Of a stretch of DNA of 64,000 bases, positions 18,564 to 27,166 are shown piece after piece. A program made the translations under genes and the position numbers. Below the pieces are notes generated by a model. The model did not search any database, was not told the DNA's origin, and was given only the letters and a program-made list of their open reading frames with translations. Every line of letters begins with the position of its first letter. Position 1 is the stretch's first letter. Origin of the DNA: Kiritimatiellia bacterium (GTDB lineage: Bacteria > Verrucomicrobiota > Kiritimatiellia > RFP12 > UBA1067); NCBI GenBank assembly GCA_017514235.1, contig JAFWKK010000081.1, positions 1 through 64,000 on the forward strand. The letters are read 5' to 3'.

Positions 18564-21014
18564 ATGGAAGTTGATGCAATCGTAATAGGAGCCGGGGTGG
18601 TCGGGTGTTCGGTCGCCCGTTCGCTCTCGCGGTACAATCTCAACGTGGCGGTTCTTGAGGCCGGCAGCGACGTTGCCGAAGGTGCGTCGAAGGCAAACAG
18701 CGCGATCGTCCACGCCGGTTTTGATGCAAAGCCCGGGTCGAACAAGGCCAAGTTCAACGTTCTTGGCAACCGCATGTTCGAGGACGTATGCCGCGAGCTG
18801 AAGGTGCCGTTCCGGCGCAACGGCTCGCTCGTGCTGGCGTTCGGTCCTGAGGAGGAGAAGGCGCTCGAAGACCTGAAGGCCCGCGCGGAGACCAACGGCG
18901 TGCCTGTCGAGATCATAGGACAGGACGAACTGCGGCGGCGCGAGCCGAACGTCTCGCCGGAGGCGACGGCCGCGCTCTGGGCCCCCACGGGCGGCATCTG
19001 TTGCCCATATGAGCTTACATTCCGTTCGGCGGAGAACGCGGCGGCGAACGGCGTGGCTTTTTTCTTCGACGCCAAGGTCACGTCGATACGGCCGGCGGAC
19101 GCGTCAGGGGCATGGCGGCTTGAATGCGAGGACTCGCGTGTCTTCGAGGCCAAGGCTGTGGTAAACTGCGTCGGCATCCGTTCCGACGAGCTCAACAACC
19201 AGGTGTCGGCCACTAAGTATTCGATTCAGGCGCGGCGCGGCGAATATCTGATGCTCGACCGCGACGAGGACGGCGCCTTTTCCGCGACGATGTTTCAGGT
19301 GCCCTCCAAGATGGGCAAGGGCATTCTTGTCTCGCCTACGGTGGATGGCACCGTCATCGTCGGTCCGACTGCCGAGGACATTCCTGACAAGGACGACAAG
19401 GCGACGACTTACGAGGGCCTTGAGAAAGTCAAGGCCGGCGCGCGGCGCACGTATCCCAACCTGCCGCTCGGCAAGGTGATCACCGAGTTCTCCGGCCTTC
19501 GGGCGCACGAGACCACGGTCGGCGACTTTATTCTCGGCGAGGCTCCTGACGCGCCAGGCTTCTTCAACGCGGTCGGCGTGGAGTCACCGGGGCTTACGTC
19601 CGCGCCCGCAATCGGACAGTGGCTGGCGGAGCGCGTCGCCGCGAAGCTCGGGGCGTCGCGCAAGAACCCGTCCATCGTGTCCGCGGACGTCAGCTGGTGG
19701 CCTAAGACCCGCGAAATGGCGCCTGCCGACCTGGCGGAGCTGGTGTCGCGCGACTCGTCGTTTGGGCGCGTCATCTGCCGTTGCGAGGGCGTTACCGAGG
19801 GCGAGATACGCGCGGCCATCCGCTGCCGCGTCGGGGCTCGCACGCTCGACGGCATCAAGCGGCGCACGCGCTCCGGCATGGGGCGCTGCCAGGGCGGGTT
19901 CTGCACGCCGCGCGTCATAGAGATCCTCGGCAACGAGCTGGGGCTGCCCCCTGAGGCGTTCCTGCTTTCGCGCAAGAGCGCGCCTAAGGCGCTAAGGCAG
20001 TCCAGGGCGTCATGCGTCTCCTGCGGTTCGGGCGTCTTGGACGTGCTTGTGATCGGCGCCGGCCCGGCTGGCCTCGCAGCGGCGTGCGCGGCGAAGGAGG
20101 CCGGTGCGAAGAATGTCCTGGTGATCGAACGCGACGATGCGCCAGGCGGCATACTTCAGCAGTGCATACACAATGGCTTCGGCCTTCACCGCTTCAGCGA
20201 GGAGCTTACCGGCCCCGAATACGCGCAGCGCTTCATCGACCGAGCCGCAGAACTTGGCGTGTCGGTCGTCTGCGGCACCATGGTGCTCTCCATCGAGGCG
20301 GGCATGCCGGCGCACGTGACGGCAATGTCTCCGCGCGGCGGGCTTGCGGTCTACGCGGCCAAGGCGGTCGTGCTTGCGATGGGCTGCCGAGAGCGCCCGC
20401 GCGGCGCCCTGATGACGCCGGGGACCCGTCCCGCCGGCGTCTACACGGCCGGCACGGTGCAGCGGCTTGTCAACATGGACGGCATAATGCCCGGCCGTCG
20501 CGTGGTGATACTCGGTTCCGGCGACATCGGCCTCATCATGGCGCGGCGCCTCACGTTCTCCGGCGCAAAGGTGCTTGCCTGCGTCGAGATAATGAAGAAG
20601 TCGTCGGGCCTCATGCGCAACGTCGTGCAGTGCCTGAACGACTACGACATACCGCTTCTCTTGTCGCACACGGTGACTGACGTCGAGGGCAGGGAGCACG
20701 TGACCGGCGTCAAGGTCTCCAAGGTCGGCGAAGACCTGAAGCCGATTTCCGGCACGGAGATGCACTTCGACTGCGACACGCTCGTCCTTTCCTGCGGACT
20801 CATTCCCGAGAACGAGCTGACGCGCAAGGCCGGCATCGAGATCGACCCGAAGACGCGTGGTCCCAGGATCGACCCGAAGACGATGGCCACGAGCGTGCCC
20901 GGTATATTCGCCGGCGGCAACGTGGTGCGTGTCTACGATCTCGTGGACTGGGTTAGCCGCGACTCGGAGATCGCAGGGCGTTCGGCTGCCGAATACGCGA
21001 TGGGGAATGCATAG
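18564..21014 (+). CDS. Fused GlpA-like FAD dehydrogenase, BFD [2Fe-2S] domain and NAD(P)-disulfide-type oxidoreductase
   Basis: 816 residues in three parts. Residues 1-390 are a DAO/GlpA-type FAD domain (VIGAGVVGCSVARSL, Rossmann loop at the N-terminus). Residues about 400-455 are a BFD-like [2Fe-2S] domain with CRC and CQGGFC Cys pairs. Residues 490-816 are a second FAD/NAD-binding oxidoreductase (VIGAGPAGLAAACAA, later GDIGLIMARRL). In many Firmicutes these are two neighbouring genes followed by a DUF1667 gene, forming an anaerobic glycerol-3-phosphate dehydrogenase-like complex. Here the two are one chain and the DUF1667 gene follows directly. The likely role is oxidation of sn-glycerol-3-phosphate to DHAP, inferred from family and context. 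Confidence 0.83.
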   Translation: MEVDAIVIGAGVVGCSVARSLSRYNLNVAVLEAGSDVAEGASKANSAIVHAGFDAKPGSNKAKFNVLGNRMFEDVCRELKVPFRRNGSLVLAFGPEEEKALEDLKARAETNGVPVEIIGQDELRRREPNVSPEATAALWAPTGGICCPYELTFRSAENAAANGVAFFFDAKVTSIRPADASGAWRLECEDSRVFEAKAVVNCVGIRSDELNNQVSATKYSIQARRGEYLMLDRDEDGAFSATMFQVPSKMGKGILVSPTVDGTVIVGPTAEDIPDKDDKATTYEGLEKVKAGARRTYPNLPLGKVITEFSGLRAHETTVGDFILGEAPDAPGFFNAVGVESPGLTSAPAIGQWLAERVAAKLGASRKNPSIVSADVSWWPKTREMAPADLAELVSRDSSFGRVICRCEGVTEGEIRAAIRCRVGARTLDGIKRRTRSGMGRCQGGFCTPRVIEILGNELGLPPEAFLLSRKSAPKALRQSRASCVSCGSGVLDVLVIGAGPAGLAAACAAKEAGAKNVLVIERDDAPGGILQQCIHNGFGLHRFSEELTGPEYAQRFIDRAAELGVSVVCGTMVLSIEAGMPAHVTAMSPRGGLAVYAAKAVVLAMGCRERPRGALMTPGTRPAGVYTAGTVQRLVNMDGIMPGRRVVILGSGDIGLIMARRLTFSGAKVLACVEIMKKSSGLMRNVVQCLNDYDIPLLLSHTVTDVEGREHVTGVKVSKVGEDLKPISGTEMHFDCDTLVLSCGLIPENELTRKAGIEIDPKTRGPRIDPKTMATSVPGIFAGGNVVRVYDLVDWVSRDSEIAGRSAAEYAMGNA

Positions 21015-21041
21015 GAGTATCGGGTGGTCAAGGAGGTTCCG

Positions 21042-21383
21042 ATGAAGATGATTTGCATTAACTGCCCCAAGGGGTGCGAGATGGACGTGGAGAAGGTCGG
21101 CGATGACGTGCGCGTGACCGGCCATTCGTGTCCGCGGGGCGAGGCTTACGCAAAAGCGGAGGTGACGAACCCTACGCGCATGGTGACGGGTCTTGTCCGC
21201 GTGGCCGGCATGCGCAAACCCCTGCCGGTGAAGACCCGTACTGCGGTTCCGAAGGGCAGCATCGACGCGGTGCTGTTCGCGCTGCACCAGGCTACGGTGC
21301 AGCTGCCGGTCAAGATAGGCGACGTCATAATACCTGACGCGGCGGGAACCGGAGTGGACGTCGTGGCCACGGCCAACATGTAA
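21042..21383 (+). CDS. DUF1667 Cys-rich small subunit
   Basis: A 113-residue protein of the DUF1667 family. It begins KMICINCPKGCEMDV, with further Cys in HSCPRGE; these Cys residues probably bind an Fe-S cluster or zinc. DUF1667 proteins accompany the FAD oxidoreductases of the anaerobic glycerol-3-phosphate dehydrogenase type. The start at 21042 has AAGGAGG at ideal spacing, whereas the in-frame GTG at 21024 has none. Confidence 0.85.
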   Translation: MKMICINCPKGCEMDVEKVGDDVRVTGHSCPRGEAYAKAEVTNPTRMVTGLVRVAGMRKPLPVKTRTAVPKGSIDAVLFALHQATVQLPVKIGDVIIPDAAGTGVDVVATANM

Positions 21384-21459
21384 GTCGGCGAGGCGGGCGG
21401 ATCTTAAAGGCAACTAAGACAACACAGGCGCATGTGCGCAAAGCAAGGAGGAACAGGTT

Positions 21460-22809
21460 ATGTCAATGATTGAAGAGGCCCTGAAGAGTGCGACGGACAC
21501 CAAGGCATGCGTCATAGGGCCTGGTGCGGCTGAGGCGGCGGCGGACATGTTCCGCGAGCTATTCCAGGGGGCCGGCAAGGCCATAGTGATCGAGGACCCG
21601 CGCACTAAGGCCGTGGCTGGCGATGCGGTGGCGTCGCGTCTGAAGTCGGCTGGCGTAAGCGTCGAGGAGCATGTAGTCAATGCCGACGGCTCGGACTTCC
21701 ACGCGACCTACGACAAGGTGGATGAGGTGCGCAACGCCATTGCCGCGTCAGGCGGCGCGGTCCCCGTCGCAGTAGGATCGGGCACCCTCAACGACCTGAC
21801 CAAGCGCGGCTCCTCCGAGCTGGGCGTCAGGTACATGGTGGTCGGCACTGCCGCGTCGATGGACGGATACACGAGCTACGGGGCGTCCATCACCAAGGAC
21901 GGCATCAAGCAGACCATGGCGTGTCCGGCGCCGCTCGGCTGCATCGTGGACAGCAAGGTCGCGGCGGCCGCGCCGAAGGAGATGGTTGCGAGCGGTTACG
22001 CCGACCTCATTGCGAAGGTTCCAGCCGGCGCGGACTGGATACTTGCGGACGCCATAGGTTCCGAGGCGATCCATGCCGACGCCTGGCGTTTCGTACAGGG
22101 TCCGCTGCGCGACTCCCTCAAGAATCCGGCGCTTTGCGCGGCCGGCGACATTGCCGAGACCGAAAAGCTTTGCGAGGGTCTTGTCATGAGTGGCTTTGCG
22201 ATGCAGGCGATGGGCTCGTCGCGCCCGGCCAGCGGAACGGAGCATCAGGTCTCTCACTACTGGGACATGGAGGACCTCTGCTTCTGCGGCAAGCCCGTGT
22301 CGCATGGCTTCAAGGTCGGCATAGGCACTCTTGCGTCCACCGCGATAATCGAGTTTCTGCTGGAGCGCGACCTGTCCGCCATCGACGTCGCGAAGACCGC
22401 CGCCGCCTGGTGGCCCGATTTCGATACGCTGGCCGCTACGTTCCCGGCGGTCTACGGCAACAGGCCCGCGCACATCGTGCGCGCCACTTCAGAGATGAAG
22501 GGCAAGTTCCCGTCGCGCGAGGCGCTTGCGAAGGAACTGGCTGCGGTCAAGAACTCATGGCCAGAGCTTTCGGCGAAGATGCGCGCTCAGATCATGCCGT
22601 TCGCCGAAGTCCATGCCGCGCTGAAGGAGGTTGGCGCGCCTTGCGAGCCGGAGCAGATAGGCGTCAGCCGGGCCAAGTTCCGCGAGACGCTCTCCGGCGT
22701 TCCGTACATGAGGAACCGCTACTTCTCGCTCGACCTCGTTTCTCGCCTTGGCCTCCTGCCGGAGCTTCTCGACCGGCTCTTCGGCAAGGGCGGAGTATGG
22801 GAGGTCTGA
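21460..22809 (+). CDS. araM: sn-glycerol-1-phosphate dehydrogenase (AraM/EgsA family)
   Basis: 449 residues, somewhat longer than Bacillus AraM (about 394). Family features are the NAD-binding GSGTLNDLTK near residue 107, the substrate/metal region ASMDGYTSYGASI, and later metal-ligand His candidates such as EHQVSHYWDM and VSHGFKVG. The enzyme interconverts DHAP and sn-glycerol-1-phosphate, the archaeal-handed glycerol phosphate. It stands in the same unit as a glycerol-3-phosphate dehydrogenase-like enzyme and a HAD phosphatase. A strong AAGGAGG site precedes it. No PcrB-type prenyltransferase is in the window. Confidence 0.88.
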   Translation: MSMIEEALKSATDTKACVIGPGAAEAAADMFRELFQGAGKAIVIEDPRTKAVAGDAVASRLKSAGVSVEEHVVNADGSDFHATYDKVDEVRNAIAASGGAVPVAVGSGTLNDLTKRGSSELGVRYMVVGTAASMDGYTSYGASITKDGIKQTMACPAPLGCIVDSKVAAAAPKEMVASGYADLIAKVPAGADWILADAIGSEAIHADAWRFVQGPLRDSLKNPALCAAGDIAETEKLCEGLVMSGFAMQAMGSSRPASGTEHQVSHYWDMEDLCFCGKPVSHGFKVGIGTLASTAIIEFLLERDLSAIDVAKTAAAWWPDFDTLAATFPAVYGNRPAHIVRATSEMKGKFPSREALAKELAAVKNSWPELSAKMRAQIMPFAEVHAALKEVGAPCEPEQIGVSRAKFRETLSGVPYMRNRYFSLDLVSRLGLLPELLDRLFGKGGVWEV

Positions 22810-22821
22810 GGAGGCGTCCCC

Positions 22822-23673
22822 ATGTTCGACATCGCGAAGAAGAAGGCTTTCGTATGCGACCTCGACGGCACGCTGTTCATGGGGCCGAACCCCATAAGGC
22901 CGGCGGTCGACTTCGTGATAGAAAGCACCAATAGCGGCAGGTTCAAGTTCTTCTATCTCACCAACAACACCTCCAAGTGCCCCGAGGAGTACATGAAGAA
23001 GATCGCGGGCGCGGCGATTCCAGTGACGCCGGCCCAGATCCTGACGCCGCTCATTACGCTTGAATCATACATTCGCGAGAAGGGGTGCAAGTCGGTATAC
23101 TTGATTGCAAGCGAGAAGGTCAAGGCGCACATGGCTGAGCGCCTGGCTGACGCGGGGGTTTCGCTCGACTATGATCCCGAGGCCAATGAACTCATCGCAC
23201 TGACGTACGACAGGGAGCTTACATACGACAAGCTCGCCAAGGCGACGAGCCTGTGGAACATGCGCAACGTGCCGCCGAACCCGATGTGTCCGGTGAGGAC
23301 AGCGAACCAGGAGCCGGTGGACTTCGTGGCGACGCACCCCGACATGTGCTGTCCGTCCGAGCGCGGTCCGATTCCCGACATCGGCGGCATGATGAAGTTC
23401 CTGGAGCTCACGAACGGAATGAAGCCGAGCCATGTGTTCGGCAAGCCCAGCCCGACATTGCTCGCGCCTGTGCTGGCGGAGTTCCGTCCTGAAGAGATTG
23501 CAGTAGTCGGCGACAGGCTATACACCGACAAGGCGATAGCCGACAATGCCGGCGTTGACTTCGTGTGCGTCCTTTCCGGCGAAACCACGCCCGAGGACCT
23601 TGCGAAGTACAAAGGAGCGCCGCCTGCGATCGTAGTTGACACGTTCGACATGGTCGCTGCGTCAGGGCGATAG
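22822..23673 (+). CDS. HAD-IIA family phosphatase (NagD/PGP-like)
   Basis: A 283-residue HAD superfamily hydrolase with the nucleophile motif CDLDGTLFMG near the N-terminus, the motif II region YLTNNTSKCPEEY and motif IV VGDRLYTDKAIA. HAD-IIA members include NagD and phosphoglycolate/glycerol-phosphate phosphatases. Its place 12 nt behind araM suggests a glycerol phosphate substrate, but this is inference. GAGGAGG lies before the start. Confidence 0.85.
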   Translation: MFDIAKKKAFVCDLDGTLFMGPNPIRPAVDFVIESTNSGRFKFFYLTNNTSKCPEEYMKKIAGAAIPVTPAQILTPLITLESYIREKGCKSVYLIASEKVKAHMAERLADAGVSLDYDPEANELIALTYDRELTYDKLAKATSLWNMRNVPPNPMCPVRTANQEPVDFVATHPDMCCPSERGPIPDIGGMMKFLELTNGMKPSHVFGKPSPTLLAPVLAEFRPEEIAVVGDRLYTDKAIADNAGVDFVCVLSGETTPEDLAKYKGAPPAIVVDTFDMVAASGR

Positions 23674-23675
23674 GC

Positions 23676-23700
23676 AAAAAGCGTCCGAGCGCGCCTTTTT
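23676..23700 (+). terminator. Possible rho-independent terminator
   Basis: An A5 run, GCG, a short loop, CGC and a T5 run form a weak hairpin three bases after the HAD gene stop and just before the next promoter. The stem is short and slightly bulged, so this is tentative. Confidence 0.35.
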
Positions 23701-23704
23701 ATGC

Positions 23705-23710
23705 TATAAT
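23705..23710 (+). promoter_or_regulatory. Extended -10 promoter of the PIG-L to riboflavin unit
   Basis: TTTTATGCTATAAT lies 40 nt before the PIG-L start. This transcript has a normal leader with a CGGAGG ribosome site, in contrast to the leaderless promoters. Confidence 0.6.
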
Positions 23711-23750
23711 ACTTACTTAAACCGAATCTAACAACCGGAGGTAGTCCAAA

Positions 23751-24455
23751 ATGAACGTTCTGGCAATAGGCTGTCATCCTGATGACGTGGAGATTTGCTG
23801 CGCGGGCACGCTCGCAAAGTGCGTCAAGCGCGGCGACAAGGTCATCGTCGCCCATCTTTGCACGGGGTCGCTCGGCCACGTGGTGATTCCGCCCGAAGAG
23901 CTCGTGCCCATGCGAGCGGCCGAGGCGCGCGAGGCGGGCAAGCTCGCCGGCATAGAGGTGCTGGACGGCGTCTTCGGCGACCTTGACATCTATTCCGACA
24001 ACGCGGAGAGCCGCAACAAGGTGGTGGAGATAATCCAGTACGCTCAGCCGGACTTCATAATCACCCAGAATCCCGACGACTACATGCCCGACCATGTCGC
24101 GACCTCGAAGCTCGTCTTCGATGCGGCGTTTACGGCGACGCTCCCCAACTGGCCGTCCAAGACGAAGAAGGCCGCGAAGCTGGTGCCGATCTATTACATG
24201 GACACCCTCGCCGGCGTCAACTTCGTGCCTGACGAGTTCGTCGACATCTCCGACGAGATCGACCTCAAGATACAGATGCTCGAGTGCCACCATTCCCAGC
24301 TCGACTGGATGCGCGAGCACGACCACATCGACTTCGCCGACATGGTGCGCACGTGCAGCCGCTACCGCGGCTATCAGTGCGGCGCCGACTACGCCGAGGG
24401 CTTCAAGATGTGCAAGGCGTACCTCAAGGGAACCACGAAGCGTCTGCTGCCGTGA
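23751..24455 (+). CDS. PIG-L/LmbE-family deacetylase
   Basis: 234 residues. The zinc motif AIGCHPDDVE at residues 4-13 and a downstream His/Asp region (QNPDDYMPDH) mark the PIG-L/LmbE family of N-acetylglucosamine or other N-acyl deacetylases. The substrate is unknown. The 3' end shares GTGA with coaD, so the two are translationally coupled. Confidence 0.88.
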   Translation: MNVLAIGCHPDDVEICCAGTLAKCVKRGDKVIVAHLCTGSLGHVVIPPEELVPMRAAEAREAGKLAGIEVLDGVFGDLDIYSDNAESRNKVVEIIQYAQPDFIITQNPDDYMPDHVATSKLVFDAAFTATLPNWPSKTKKAAKLVPIYYMDTLAGVNFVPDEFVDISDEIDLKIQMLECHHSQLDWMREHDHIDFADMVRTCSRYRGYQCGADYAEGFKMCKAYLKGTTKRLLP

Positions 24456-24937
24456 CGAAAGCCGTCTATCCCGGGACCTTCGACCCGATGACGCTGGGGC
24501 ACTTCGACCTCATCCGCCGGGCCGCAAAGCTCTACGATAGGCTTGTTGTCGCGGTCGCGGCGACGAGCAAGAAGCAGGGTGCGCTCTTCAACGCCGAGGA
24601 GCGGCTTGCTATGATCCGGGAGGACGTGCGCAGGGCACGTCTTGCGAACGTCGAGGTGAAGATGCTGGACGGGCTTCTCGTAGACTTCTGCCGCCGAGAG
24701 GGCGCGCGCGTCGTCATACGGGGCGTCCGGGTCTACTCCGACTTCGAGTACGAGTTCCAGATGGCGCTCACGAACCGCCGCATGGCGCCCGAGATCGAGA
24801 CGCTGTTCATGATGCCGAGTGAAAATCTCGCCTATGTGACGGCGTCGACGGTGCGCGAGATCGCCTCGTACGGCGGCGACACTAGGCCGTTCGTGACTGC
24901 CGCCGTCCAGAAACGTCTCAAGAAGTCCGTCAAGTGA
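24452..24937 (+). CDS. coaD: Phosphopantetheine adenylyltransferase
   Basis: 161 residues, the standard length. CoaD adenylylates 4'-phosphopantetheine in CoA synthesis. AVYPGTFDPMTLGHFDLI carries the TxGH nucleotidyltransferase motif. The GTG start overlaps the upstream stop (GTGA) and gives the expected N-terminus; longer in-frame starts fall inside the deacetylase gene. The metX-metW fusion starts 7 nt after its stop. Confidence 0.93.
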   Translation: MTKAVYPGTFDPMTLGHFDLIRRAAKLYDRLVVAVAATSKKQGALFNAEERLAMIREDVRRARLANVEVKMLDGLLVDFCRREGARVVIRGVRVYSDFEYEFQMALTNRRMAPEIETLFMMPSENLAYVTASTVREIASYGGDTRPFVTAAVQKRLKKSVK

Positions 24938-24943
24938 GGCAAG

Positions 24944-26713
24944 ATGGAAGAGGGCGTCGGAGTCGTAGAGCCGAGGAAGCTGCGCCTTGACCTGCCTGAA
25001 GGCGGGTTGAAGCTCGCCTACGGCGGCGTGCTGAAGGAGATCGAAGTCGCCTACGAGATGTGCGGCGCTCCGATCGGCGACTCCAACGTGATCTACATCT
25101 GCCACGCGCTTACGGGCGATTCGCACGTCGCAGGCATACGTCCCGGCGAGACCAAGCCCAGCGGCTGGTGGGAAGGCATGGTAGGGCCGGGCCGGGCCAT
25201 CGACACGAATCGCTTCTGCGTGGTCTGCGCGAACGTTTTGGGCGGGTGCAGCGGAACTACAGGCCCGATGTCCATAAACCCCGATACCGGCAAGCCCTAC
25301 GGATCGGCGTTCCCTCAGTACACCTTCGACGACGCGGTGGACGTGTTCAGGCTCTTTCTCAGACAGCTCGGCGTAAAGCGGCTTGCGGCCTTGATCGGCG
25401 GCAGTTACGGCGGGGTGCAGGTCGTGAACTGGATGACGCGCCATCCTGACGACATGGACAAAGTGTGCCTCATAGCCACGAGCGCCAACCTTAACACGCA
25501 GGCCATAGCCCTGAGCGTGATGAGCCGCACCTCGATCACCGACGATCCGAACTGGAAGGGCGGCGACTACTACCTTGAAGGCGACGGCAAGGGTCCGAAG
25601 GCCGGCCTCGCCTCCGCCAGGCAGCTCGCTCACGTCACCTATCTTTCGCGTGAGCTGTTGCAGGAGAAGTTTGCGCGCAACTTGCAGTCGAATTTCGTCG
25701 AAGCGCCGCCGGAGGAGCGGGCCGAGCGCGACCGCCTGTTCAAGACCTACTTCCAGATCGAGAGCTATCTCGACTACCAGGCGATGAAGTTCCTGCGCCG
25801 TTTCGACGCGAACAGCTACCTGCATATCACCCGCTCGATGGATCTCGCCGACCCGTGCGACCGCTACGGTTCTCTAGACGCAGCGTTCGCGCGTGTCAAG
25901 GCCAAGACGCTGGTCGTATCATACGCCGGAGACATTCTCTTTCCTGTGTGGCAGTCGAAGGAGATCGCCTCGTCTCTGAAGAAGGCCGGCAAGTCCGTAA
26001 CCTACTGCCACCTTGAAAGCGGACGCGGCCACGATTCGTTCCTTACCGACATCGAGGACCTCTCCAAGCTCGTGGGCGGCTTTCTCGGAAGCCGCGAGCC
26101 GAAAGTGATGAAGTGGCAGGAGCGGCTTCACCGGAACATCGTCAGCCAAGTGAGGGAAGGTTCGCGCGTCATCGACATCGGGTGCGGCGACGGCACTCTC
26201 CTCAACGTGCTGCGTGTCAGGAAGGGCGTCTCGGGCGATGGCGTGGAGATTGATGTCGAGCAGTTCGAGGAAGCCTTGGCCGACGGGCACGACATGCTGT
26301 GGGAGGACGCCGACGAGGGCCTTACCGTCATTCCCGACGGCTACTACGATACCGCAATCGTCTCCGACACGCTGCAGGAGGTGAAAAACCCGCGCGGGCT
26401 GTTGCACGAGGCTCTACGCATAGCCGACGAGGCGATCGTAACCTTCCCGAACTTCGCGGCGTATCGCATTCGGCTCACGCTGGCGCTTACGGGCCGTCTG
26501 CCGGTGTCGAAGCAGCTGCCGTTCCAGTGGTACGACACCCCGAACATTCACTGCATCACGCTCAAGGACTTCTGTGCGCTCTGCGAGAAGGAGGGGATAA
26601 GGATCCTTGAGGTTCGTGCTGAATCGCGCCATCTCATAGGGCGCTTGTTGCTCGCGCTCGGCTTCAAGAACCTCGGAGCCTCGCGCATCATTGCCCGGAT
26701 CGCAAAGAAATGA
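24944..26713 (+). CDS. metX: Homoserine O-acyltransferase fused to MetW
   Basis: 589 residues in two domains. Residues 1-385 are MetX, an alpha/beta hydrolase-fold homoserine acyltransferase: nucleophile Ser in GGSYGGVQ near 154, Asp in YAGDILFP near 329, His in GRGHDSFL near 362. Residues about 388-589 are MetW, a SAM-methyltransferase-like protein (IDIGCGDGTLLN). MetX and MetW are normally separate neighbouring genes, and MetW supports MetX activity in several bacteria. The fusion would fix a one-to-one ratio. The stop overlaps the nusB start. Confidence 0.92.
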   Translation: MEEGVGVVEPRKLRLDLPEGGLKLAYGGVLKEIEVAYEMCGAPIGDSNVIYICHALTGDSHVAGIRPGETKPSGWWEGMVGPGRAIDTNRFCVVCANVLGGCSGTTGPMSINPDTGKPYGSAFPQYTFDDAVDVFRLFLRQLGVKRLAALIGGSYGGVQVVNWMTRHPDDMDKVCLIATSANLNTQAIALSVMSRTSITDDPNWKGGDYYLEGDGKGPKAGLASARQLAHVTYLSRELLQEKFARNLQSNFVEAPPEERAERDRLFKTYFQIESYLDYQAMKFLRRFDANSYLHITRSMDLADPCDRYGSLDAAFARVKAKTLVVSYAGDILFPVWQSKEIASSLKKAGKSVTYCHLESGRGHDSFLTDIEDLSKLVGGFLGSREPKVMKWQERLHRNIVSQVREGSRVIDIGCGDGTLLNVLRVRKGVSGDGVEIDVEQFEEALADGHDMLWEDADEGLTVIPDGYYDTAIVSDTLQEVKNPRGLLHEALRIADEAIVTFPNFAAYRIRLTLALTGRLPVSKQLPFQWYDTPNIHCITLKDFCALCEKEGIRILEVRAESRHLIGRLLLALGFKNLGASRIIARIAKK

Positions 26714-27150
26714 AGGCAAAGCGCAGGCTGGCAAGGGAATGGGCGGTTCAAATGCTCGTTGCGGCGGACCTCAACCCGCCGGACGACGTGCCGTCGTTCA
26801 TGGCCGGATTCTGGCGGCAGGTCGTAGACCTGGACGAGACGGACGGCGGGCCGTCCGTGCCGCCGCCGGGCCTGAGGGAGTTTGCCGAGGAGCGCGTGGC
26901 CGGCGTGCTGGGTTCGCTCTCGGAAATAGACGGCATCCTCGGCGGGCTTCTGGACCGTTGGGACCTTTATCGCCTTGGCACTGTCGAACGCGTCGTGCTG
27001 CGTCTCGGAATCTGGGAGATGAAGTATACCGACGTGCCTAAGCCCGTAGTCATCAACGAGGCGATCGACCTCGCCAACTGGTTCTCGTCGCCGCGTTCGC
27101 GCACGCTCATCAACGGCGTTCTCGACAGGTTCGCGAAGGGGGATCAGTAG
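26710..27150 (+). CDS. nusB: Transcription antitermination factor NusB
   Basis: A 146-residue, all-helical NusB-family protein that binds boxA RNA with S10 in rRNA antitermination. It has the N-terminal ARRxAxE-type helix (KAKRRLAREWAVQML) and the family C-terminal VVINEAIDLANWFSSPRSRTLINGVLD region, seen here with only small changes. The start overlaps the metX-metW stop (ATGA). Location near rib genes is common in bacteria. Confidence 0.92.
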   Translation: MKAKRRLAREWAVQMLVAADLNPPDDVPSFMAGFWRQVVDLDETDGGPSVPPPGLREFAEERVAGVLGSLSEIDGILGGLLDRWDLYRLGTVERVVLRLGIWEMKYTDVPKPVVINEAIDLANWFSSPRSRTLINGVLDRFAKGDQ

Positions 27151-27166
27151 GAGTTTCCGGAGTCTC

